A stretch of 12,522 nucleotides of DNA from Bacteroidales bacterium UBA5281 (GTDB lineage Bacteria; Bacteroidota; Bacteroidia; Bacteroidales; Lentimicrobiaceae): contig DHSR01000063.1 in assembly GCA_002410555.1 (NCBI GenBank), positions 1-12,522 of the forward strand. Direction: 5' to 3'. A model generated the notes under the pieces. It was not told the origin of the DNA. It ran no database searches and saw only the letters and a program-made list of their open reading frames with translations. This document shows positions 1-6,500 of the stretch, one piece after another. The position numbers and the translations under genes are program-made. Numbering within the stretch: position 1 is the first letter of the stretch; the number at the start of each line of letters is the position of its first letter.

Positions 1-131
1 CAACGTTTGTATAATATTTTTGTTCTCTTGTTCAATTGTTTTTTTTTGTTTTTTTTTTGCCCAACAACATCAAAATAAGATTCTGCCTGAAATACCGCAA
101 TATAAATGTTTGCAGGAACAGACAGGTGTGG
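1..131. other. AT-rich intergenic region with poly-T tract and repeat copy
   Basis: This non-coding stretch lies downstream of the flavoprotein gene. It holds two long T runs separated by a single G (T9 at 39-47, T10 at 49-58) and one copy of the window-spanning repeat at 67-87. I see no good hairpin followed by a T-run on the minus strand, so no terminator is called for the flavoprotein gene. No open frame of useful length begins here; an ATG at 103 on the plus strand stops after nine codons. Confidence 0.6.
67..87 (+). repeat. 21-base inverted repeat, left copy
   Basis: The 21 bases here are the exact reverse complement of 12500-12520 and match no further on either side. The core reads CATCAAAATAAGA (69-81) and is followed by TTCTGCC. 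The core recurs at 12131-12143 in the same orientation. A 21-base exact match is not expected by chance in 12.5 kb, even in AT-rich DNA. Its nature (short dispersed repeat, regulatory site or trace of rearrangement) cannot be decided from this window. Confidence 0.75.
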
Positions 132-803
132 TTAGAACTCTTCTTTAACCAGAAGATGCGATGGCACCCCTAATCCTGACAGCTCCTGCATTACCATTTT
201 TATCATAGGCGGAGGCCCACAAACATACACAGGCCGGGAGCGGCTGCGCATATTTTCACCGATAAAATGCTGTGAAATCAGACCATGTGCGTAATCGGGA
301 TGCTTTTCTTGGGAAAGAATATTTATGAAATTATGTCCCAGCATACTTTCAAACTCCTCTTTAAGAATAATATCAGCCCGGGTTTTGTTGGCAAACAACA
401 GAGAATTGTTTTTGAGTTTGCCTTCATGCTTTAAGGTGCGCAATATTGAAATAAATGGTGTAATTCCGGCTCCACCGGCAATAAAGGTACCTTCTCCTTT
501 ATAATGAATGGCGCCAAAAACATCATGTAACAGTAAGGCATCACCCGGATTCAGTTCACTTATCTTTTTGGTTACACCATGGTGATCGGGATATACCTTA
601 ATGGTAAATTCCAAATATTCTGTCTTGGAGATATTGGTAAAAGTAAATGGCCTTTTTTCGGCCTGCCAGCCGGGTTTGTCTACAGAAAGTTCAGTAGCCT
701 GGCCGGGAATAAAGCTAAATTTTCGGGGTCGTTCAGTACGGATTTGAATCACATCGTGTGTTATCCATTCCCGATGTTGTATTAACACTTTTTGATGGCT
801 CAT
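132..803 (-). CDS. FAD/NAD(P)-binding oxidoreductase of the ferredoxin-NADP reductase type
   Basis: A stand-alone flavoprotein reductase that would shuttle electrons between NAD(P)H and a partner through FAD. Numbered from the ATG at 803 (223 aa): the N-terminal FAD-binding barrel runs to about residue 100 with RPFTFTN (51-57), the counterpart of the family RxYS/T motif. The NAD(P) half carries GGAGITPF (110-117) and CGPPPM (195-200). The chain ends in VKEEF, with the terminal aromatic residue seen in several FNR-type enzymes. No [2Fe-2S] ferredoxin domain, globin domain or membrane segment is present, so its redox partner is separate. An upstream in-frame TTG at 872 would add 23 residues with no family resemblance, so the ATG is preferred. 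It sits 88 bases downstream of the small conserved gene. The physiological partner is unknown; the fold assignment is secure. Confidence 0.85.
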   Translation of the reverse strand: MSHQKVLIQHREWITHDVIQIRTERPRKFSFIPGQATELSVDKPGWQAEKRPFTFTNISKTEYLEFTIKVYPDHHGVTKKISELNPGDALLLHDVFGAIHYKGEGTFIAGGAGITPFISILRTLKHEGKLKNNSLLFANKTRADIILKEEFESMLGHNFINILSQEKHPDYAHGLISQHFIGENMRSRSRPVYVCGPPPMIKMVMQELSGLGVPSHLLVKEEF

Positions 804-831
804 GATTAGGCTGCATTTAAAATTCCCATTT

Positions 832-849
832 CGAGGAAAATTAACCTCG
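832..849. other. Small inverted repeat in the leader of the flavoprotein gene
   Basis: CGAGG (832-836) and CCTCG (845-849) can pair around an 8-base loop. It lies between the 98-residue gene and the flavoprotein, about 29-46 bases upstream of the chosen ATG. No T-run follows on the minus strand, so it is not an intrinsic terminator. It could be an mRNA leader structure, an operator half-site pair or chance. Confidence 0.3.
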
Positions 850-891
850 TTCTGGATAAGCTGTGGATTCAACTACTCACCACACAACATA

Positions 892-1188
892 CTATTTGTC
901 GATGCGCTCCACCTGTTTAATAAACTCATCCACCAGGTGGTCACTCGAAATGCCATAACCATCAACCAGGGTTCCCATTTCACCTGTATTGGTTTTAATG
1001 GCATATAAAATGGAATTATCAGCCGGGTTTGATTCCCCCTCGAAACGATAGAAGTGGGTTACTTTCACTTCATCTGGTCTGAATATCTTTTCAGAACTGA
1101 GCGAAAACAACCCTTCAGGTGTTACTTTAAACTGGGTTTCGTAACCCTTACGCGTTAATTTGGTAATTACAGTGGCCAGCGTAACCAT
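892..1188 (-). CDS. Small conserved Bacteroidota protein of unknown function (98 aa)
   Basis: A soluble 98-residue protein with no signal peptide or membrane segment. It resembles a family of roughly 100-residue proteins common in Bacteroidota, with a conserved middle of the type YRFEGESNPADNSILYAI (about 48-65) followed by GTLVDGYG (72-79). Members are often labelled 'phosphoribosylpyrophosphate synthetase' in databases (recalled, not searched). Nothing here supports that label: the protein is about a third of the length of a PRPP synthetase and shows no PRPP-binding loop. The start is an ATG at 1188 and the stop is TAG. A 148-base gap separates it from the HIT gene upstream, so it may have its own promoter. 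Function unknown. Confidence 0.8.
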   Translation of the reverse strand: MVTLATVITKLTRKGYETQFKVTPEGLFSLSSEKIFRPDEVKVTHFYRFEGESNPADNSILYAIKTNTGEMGTLVDGYGISSDHLVDEFIKQVERIDK

Positions 1189-1336
1189 ATTTTTTAAAAG
1201 CTAAGTGATACATATGTTACTTGAATGCAGTATGCGCAAACAACAAGAACACTCATTCAAGAATCGTTCCACTTCCTGGAGTTTAAAGAAACCGGCATCA
1301 GTCCTTTACCTTATTGTGAAAGTAAAAAGTAAATCG
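1189..1336. other. Intergenic leader between the HIT gene and the 98-residue gene
   Basis: This holds a 12-base word (CAAACAACAAGA, 1237-1248) that also occurs upstream of the HIT gene at 1798-1809. On the minus strand it reads TCTTGTTGTTTG and ends in TTTG, which could serve as a -33 promoter element. The -7 match about 22 bases further on (TATGTATC against TAnnTTTG) is weak. An 8-base inverted repeat (CTTGAATG 1220-1227, CATTCAAG 1254-1261) with a 26-base spacer is also present. No confident promoter or terminator. Confidence 0.3.
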
Positions 1337-1735
1337 CTACAAGGCAATGGCATTGGCAATGGCATGGGCAATGTTTTGAAACTCTTCGGAGGTGAATTTC
1401 AGCTTGGTTTTCTTAAAGTCAATATCATATATGGTATTGATGGGAACCAGGTGTATGTGTGCGTGAGCTACTTCGAGGCCAATAACAGCTACGCCCACTT
1501 TTTCACAGGGAATCACCTCCTTAATACCTCTGGCAACCTTTTTGGCAAATTTCCACAGTTGCATGTATTCCTGGTCTTCGATATCGAAAATATAATCAGT
1601 TTCCTTTTTGGGTATGACCAGAACATGACCTTTTGCCAGAGGGTTAATATCCAGGAACGCCAGATATTTCGCATCTTCAGCTACTTTATAAGCTGGGATT
1701 TCACCTTTTACAATTTTCGAGAACAGACTTGACAT
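1337..1735 (-). CDS. HIT (histidine triad) family nucleotide-binding protein
   Basis: A small cytosolic HIT-superfamily protein (132 aa), the fold of nucleoside phosphoramidases and nucleotidyl hydrolases acting on AMP-linked substrates. Numbered from the ATG at 1735: SLFSKIVKGEIPAYKV (3-18) is the typical N-terminus, FLDINPLAKGHVLVIPK (27-43) the central strand-turn-strand, and AHAHIHLVP (90-98) carries the histidine triad H91/H93/H95, the middle one being the expected nucleophile. Two ATGs stand side by side (1738 and 1735). A longer frame would begin with TTG at 1807 and add sequence unlike the family. greA followed by a HIT gene is a familiar Bacteroidota order. The last codons contain a 12-base tandem repeat. 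The natural substrate cannot be deduced. Confidence 0.9.
   Translation of the reverse strand: MSSLFSKIVKGEIPAYKVAEDAKYLAFLDINPLAKGHVLVIPKKETDYIFDIEDQEYMQLWKFAKKVARGIKEVIPCEKVGVAVIGLEVAHAHIHLVPINTIYDIDFKKTKLKFTSEEFQNIAHAIANAIAL
1343..1373. repeat. 12-base tandem repeat inside the HIT gene 3' end
   Basis: The unit GGCAATGGCATT is followed by GGCAATGGCATG and then a partial GGCAATG, about 2.6 copies. It encodes the alternating AHAIANAIA near the C-terminus of the HIT protein. Because the period is a multiple of three, slippage would change the length without breaking the frame. Confidence 0.7.
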
Positions 1736-1836
1736 CATTAAGGTTTTTAAATTTATAATAAATGTCGACGAAACCATCAGCAGACCATCCCTATAAACAA
1801 ACAACAAGACAAAATTCCCCTTAACAGCTTGTTTTT
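1736..1836. other. Intergenic leader between greA and the HIT gene
   Basis: A 101-base non-coding stretch. It contains the second copy of the 12-base word CAAACAACAAGA (1798-1809), 63 bases upstream of the HIT ATG. Read on the minus strand, its terminal TTTG is followed 21 bases later by TGGTTTCG, a poor match to the -7 consensus. No terminator hairpin is visible after greA, so read-through into the HIT gene is plausible. Confidence 0.3.
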
Positions 1837-2298
1837 TTACCTGGAAATCTCCATAATTTCAAATTTCACTTTACCGGCCGGGACCTGAATTTCGGCGGTA
1901 TCGCCTACTTTTTTACCCAACAGCCCACGAGCTATGGGCGAATTAATTGAGATTTTACCCTCTTTAAGGTTGGCTTCATTTTCGGGCACCAGGGTATAGG
2001 TCATGGTAGCCTTATTATGCATATTCTTAATTTTCACCTTACAAAGTATAAGCACTTTGGTATTGTCAAGCTTACTTTCATCGATGATTTTAGCACCCCG
2101 GATGACTTCCTGTAACCTGGCGATTTTCAGTTCCAGCATACCTTGTGCATTTTTGGCAGCATCGTATTCAGCATTTTCCGAAAGATCACCTTTATCACGG
2201 GCTTCAGCAATTTGCTGTGAAATTGCAGGCCGCTCAACCACGATGAGTTGTTCGAGTTCAGCCTTCAATTTATTCAATCCTTCCTGTGTGTAATACAT
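1837..2298 (-). CDS. greA: Transcription elongation factor GreA
   Basis: GreA enters the secondary channel of RNA polymerase and stimulates cleavage of backtracked transcripts. The 153 residues fit the family. The N-terminal antiparallel coiled coil (about 1-75) bears the tip motif GDLSENAEYDAAK (37-49) with the two acidic residues D38 and E41, equivalent to the Mg-coordinating pair of characterised GreA. The C-terminal FKBP-like domain (about 78-153) contains NSPIARGLLGKKVGD and ends VKFEIMEISR. The ATG at 2298 begins MYYTQEGLNKLKAELEQL, a typical start. It is the first gene after the terminator of the large envelope operon, so it should have its own promoter in 2299-2340, although I could not identify one. 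Confidence 0.96.
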   Translation of the reverse strand: MYYTQEGLNKLKAELEQLIVVERPAISQQIAEARDKGDLSENAEYDAAKNAQGMLELKIARLQEVIRGAKIIDESKLDNTKVLILCKVKIKNMHNKATMTYTLVPENEANLKEGKISINSPIARGLLGKKVGDTAEIQVPAGKVKFEIMEISR

Positions 2299-2340
2299 AA
2301 TAGAGAAAATAAGGATTTGTTAATCGGGATAATAAGTAGA

Positions 2341-2362
2341 AAAGACCCTAAAAATAGGGTCC
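2341..2362 (-). terminator. Intrinsic terminator of the TonB receptor / T9SS protein / PorV-like operon
   Basis: On the minus strand GACCCTA, loop TTTT, TAGGGTC forms a perfect 7-base-pair stem (2362-2345) followed directly by TTTT (2344-2341). It lies 45 bases after the stop of the PorV-like gene and 42 bases before the greA start, the expected place to insulate the two units. The T-run is short, so termination may be incomplete. Confidence 0.75.
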
Positions 2363-2407
2363 TTTCCAATCGTATGATTTGTACAGATTAAAATTAATGC
2401 CTGTAAA

Positions 2408-3466
2408 TTAGAGATTTATGCGCGCACCAATGCTGTGAATTCCATTAAAAGGATCGGTAGCTCTGTAAGAGTAATCCACAGCCAAAGAGGATCCTTTTTC
2501 TTTATTCAAAGGAACAGCAACGGTAAGCCCGGCACTGAGGCCTGTTAAGGCAGTGGTGCGGTCGGTATCACTGTTGATACCATCCTCATAGGTATAAGCA
2601 CCTCTGAGCATGAGATAGGATTCTAACTCATATTCCAGTCCAACAACGAATTGATCTTTGTTGAAAGAGTTGGAAATGAAGCTACCGGCCACGGTTAAGC
2701 GGTGGATTTCAGCAAATAAAAAATCGTAGGCAGCACCCATAGCCAGTTGTGTAGGCAATTCAAAATCAGCAGAACGCTGCTCCAGGGTAAACTCACTTCC
2801 CTGCCCGGGCAACAGACTGCGAATAGACAAACCATCGCCACTAAAGCTCATGGTAGGTCCTACATTGCGAAGCGTAATTCCAAAATGTACATTTTGACGG
2901 GGGCCGGTAATGTACTGAATTCCGGCATCCAGTGCAATACCCTGAGCACTTACGTCAGAAATTACTTCAGAAATAATCTTAATGTTAATGCCTCCATAAA
3001 TGCTACTGGAAAAGGCTTTGGAATATGAAATATTGATGTTCATGTAGTTTGGCGAGAAATTACCAATTCCACCTTCGGGAAGTTCCTCAGTGGTGATGGG
3101 GATATCACCAAACCGCATAGACATAATACCCAGCCCAATCACTCCGGTTTCACCGATACGTTGTGTTAATCCAAAGGTATTGATGTCTACATCGCTTCCC
3201 TTGAGCCACTGTGTATGTGAAAAGATGATTTCAGTGCCCCGGGTATGGGCCGCACCAGCCACATTGCTGAAAAGGCCTTCGAGCCCTTTAACATTGGCTA
3301 CATTTGCACCTCCCCAGCCCGAACTGCGGGCCCAGGGATTGATGAGTAACTCAGATGCACCCGCCTGACCTGACCTGTCCTTATTGCCGGCCATGGCCTG
3401 ATTCAAAGGCAAAACCATGGCTCCGGTTATTAACACGGCAACGAAGTAATTAAAGATCCTGTTCAT
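2408..3466 (-). CDS. PorV/PorQ-family outer membrane beta-barrel protein
   Basis: A predicted outer membrane barrel of the PorV/PorQ (FadL-like) family. Characterised PorV is the T9SS shuttle protein that takes substrates from the translocon and delivers them to the attachment complex. Numbered from the ATG at 3466 (352 aa): a Sec signal peptide MNRIFNYFVAVLITGAMVLP ending near AMA (about 26); then QAGASELLINPWARSSGWGGANVA, the family's N-terminal signature of AGQAG, two hydrophobics, and a GGANVA turn; then alternating amphipathic strands to the C-terminal GARINL. A TTG two codons upstream is possible but less likely. It is the third gene of the operon, 49 bases after the T9SS cargo-like gene, suggesting a dedicated role with that protein. 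Because paralogues are common in the phylum, I do not assign it as the main PorV. Confidence 0.85.
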   Translation of the reverse strand: MNRIFNYFVAVLITGAMVLPLNQAMAGNKDRSGQAGASELLINPWARSSGWGGANVANVKGLEGLFSNVAGAAHTRGTEIIFSHTQWLKGSDVDINTFGLTQRIGETGVIGLGIMSMRFGDIPITTEELPEGGIGNFSPNYMNINISYSKAFSSSIYGGINIKIISEVISDVSAQGIALDAGIQYITGPRQNVHFGITLRNVGPTMSFSGDGLSIRSLLPGQGSEFTLEQRSADFELPTQLAMGAAYDFLFAEIHRLTVAGSFISNSFNKDQFVVGLEYELESYLMLRGAYTYEDGINSDTDRTTALTGLSAGLTVAVPLNKEKGSSLAVDYSYRATDPFNGIHSIGARINL

Positions 3467-3515
3467 AAGCAATATTTTGAAGATTTTAGTATTTCAGTTT
3501 GTAATTTATACGGGT

Positions 3516-6500
3516 TTAAAATGCATTCAGGTCGATGGGGCGTAAGGAGCCAAACCATTTGATTACCTTCTCACCAATATCCTGCGACTTCACGTGGATA
3601 ATATAAACCCCACCTGCAATCGGAATACCGGCCTGATTTTTCAAATCCCACTGCACAGAGGTGGAAGGATCATCTTTGGTAAATCTGCGGATGAGTGCTC
3701 CCCCACTGTTGAAAATTGACACCGTGCAGCGCTGGGGCAAATTGGTAATTTTTACCCGGTTATCAAGCTGATTGGTTTCATAGGTTGAATAAGCATAGTA
3801 AGGATTGGGCACTACCCTGATGAGATCCAGATCGGAAGTTGCTTTGGCAATATCGTTGGTACTGGTAGCCACCGTTTCGGTACTGAATGAATATTTGGGG
3901 AAACCACGATTTTCGTAATGTTCATCCATGTAAATACTGTCCATTTCCGAAGTGCTGTAATAGCGCTCATAAGGTTTGGATATGCGGAGCCGTACTTTTG
4001 CTTCATTGGATAGCCAGTTCTCTTCCTGTCCGGGAACAGCAAGAGGAATATTCACCCAGATTGCACTGGAATACAAATAGGCCAGGAATTGATTGTTCAG
4101 CGATTCAATGTTCTTTCTCAATACACGCCCGGCATCGTAAGCCGGAACATTGGCTCCGGCAATAATTTTACCTGCAACGTGCTGGAATACATAAATGTAA
4201 TGCATACCACCCATGTTCATGATGTCGGAGCTTGGATTAAACAGCATATCTCTTCCATTGTCGCCCACCATCCATGAGTTCTCGCCAAAGACTATGTTCA
4301 GACGTTCGCCCGTTTCAATGTTTATGGCATATCCGGGGAACCATCCCATACCTGTTTCAGCAATATAGTTGGGGTCGTCCGGATTGTTACTCGGTCCGCT
4401 GCCCTTAGGTGCCGGATTGCCGTCCTTATCCACCGACTGTGCAGCCCTGATCTTAAATTCACGTGCTCCACCTTCCGAGGTTGTTGGATCGGAGCTCATC
4501 TCAATTACAGGTGAACGGGTCCATTTTGATTTATCGGGAGTAAATACAAAATCAATGCTGCTTAAGTCAGCAAAACTTGCACCACTCTTGGAAATGAAGT
4601 TAAATGCCGGAGCATACTTTGGACTTTGTGCCCTGTATGCAGTCATGATATATGGCGCCCAGGTTCCATTGACTACTTTTTCATAGTTTGAATTGGGATC
4701 AAAATACTGATCCGGCTTCCAGTCGTTACTCGATTCATTTTGGGCATCGAACAATACACCCGAACGTATCCAGTTGAACTGAGGAATACCATCAATATCC
4801 GGCACACCGGAGATATATGTCTTGGCACTGTCCTCAAAAGTCATTGAGGAAGACAGGACACCGTTATTTTCAGAAATGATTCCCCATATGGCATCATCAT
4901 CAGCATTGGTACCAATCCGGTATGGACCTGGATTTACAACCTGCCCGATTGTAATGGAAATACCAAGGTTTGGGAAAAGTTGCTCATTCTTATAACTTAT
5001 AGAAGTATCTGAGTGAAATATTTCACCTGACATCATATCTTTAAGGGTCCATTTGGCCCTAAAGCTTCGCGTACTGTCAGCACCAATCTGTAGATAATAA
5101 GGACGCAATGAATCAAAGGCAAGTTCATAAGTGGTATTTCTAACACTCAGCGGATCTATAACTTTAATGTCTATGGGGCCTTTGCCGGCTTTGTAAGTCG
5201 CTCTGTAGTCAATTGGATAATCGGGATTACCTGGTTGATTGGCAGAATCTGCCGGAGGTTTCGATAAAATCTTTTCGATAGAAGCTTTGGTGAGTTCCAG
5301 CACGTTTCCACCATTTCCCTGCCCCTGAAGGCGGGTAATTTCCACACCATCACCATATTGTGCATTGGCCGAAATTTTTCCAACGGGGATGTGAGGAATG
5401 CCTGTGTACACTTTAATGTTCTTGCGACCGGCCAGATAAACCATCTTTTGTCCGGTAAGACCAACAATGCCTGGTTCCTGCGAGCCGGGATCGGCGCTAT
5501 ACTTCATGTATTCATTGTATCCGTAAGCAAGGGCAAGGAAATAATATTGCTTGTGGTTTACCAGTGACTGCCCGGAGAAGGCATCTTCTGTTAATTTAAA
5601 GGTATGCACTATGCCCTGATCTGAACCATATACTTCTTCTACGGGTACGTTGGCATTCAGGGATTGGTCAAAGTTATGATTGACCAGTTGTCTGACACCA
5701 TTTTTAACATCGGTTTGATATACCAGCCTGGCCAGTTTCTGATCACGAATATCAGCTACAGAAACAGTAGCATCTTTTAACTGGAATATCTGGTAACCTT
5801 CAAAACGGTAATAAGGATCAAAATCATAACCAGTGCTATTGGCTACAGCCAGAATAGCGGGGTCTAATTCCTTGTATGATTCGTTAAAATTATTACCTGC
5901 ATCATTTGTTTTGCGGTTGGTAATAAAGAAAAGCAAAGATTCATTCAATTCTCTGATGGTAAGGTCAGGCGCATTTGGCCCACTTACTACGGCAAAACAG
6001 TTATCAAACAACAACTGGCATTTGTCATCTACAACCTGCAGCAATTGTACTGAGGCCCATGGTCCACCTGAGGCGGCACGTGCCCAGGGAATACCAACCG
6101 TAATATAGTTAACGGCACCCGGCTCAAGGGTAAAAGGACCGGCACTCTGCATAAAGCGCCTATCGCTTTCACGGTTCTTGGCTACTTCTTCTGTCCAGTA
6201 TTTCTCACCGTTAGGTGGCAGTCCACCGGTTCCCCAGTCGCACACATCACTGTTGCCCGGGAACATAAAGTCGCAGGTAGGACCATAGGCGCCTGAAGTG
6301 GCATGTGCATTTCCTCCATAAAGCATCTTGGTATTGTCTTTCCAGATTCCGCGAAGGAAATTATAATATTCGGGGGCACGCTGTGGGTCAGTCATATAAT
6401 CGGGCACACCGGAAAGGGAGTTGTTGTGATACACAAAACGACGCATACCATAACGTTCATCATCCACAATGCCATTACCGAAATTCACCCCGTTAATGGC

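Noticed and set aside
1..22. Promoter-like TAnnTTTG (15-22) with TTTG (6-9) on the plus strand
   Set aside because: The two boxes are only five bases apart, far from the 19-21 expected; AT-rich sequence gives such matches easily.
86..120. Possible hairpin after the flavoprotein stop (CCTG...CAGG with a bulge)
   Set aside because: The stem is only about seven pairs with a bulge and a loop of about 16 bases, and no T-run follows on the minus strand.
804..872. Longer version of the flavoprotein starting at a TTG at 872
   Set aside because: The added 23 residues do not fit the FNR fold, whose first strand begins right after the ATG at 803.
1220..1261. 8-base inverted repeat CTTGAATG / CATTCAAG
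   Set aside because: The 26-base spacer and lack of a T-run on either strand make it unconvincing as a terminator or operator; such short repeats are expected by chance.
1736..1807. Longer version of the HIT protein starting at a TTG at 1807
   Set aside because: HIT proteins of this type begin with the SLFSKI segment immediately after the ATG at 1735; the extension has no family resemblance.
3812..4042. 76-residue open frame in another frame of the same strand within the T9SS protein gene
   Set aside because: It lies wholly inside a much longer coding frame, with no recognisable motif, so it is a shadow of that gene.
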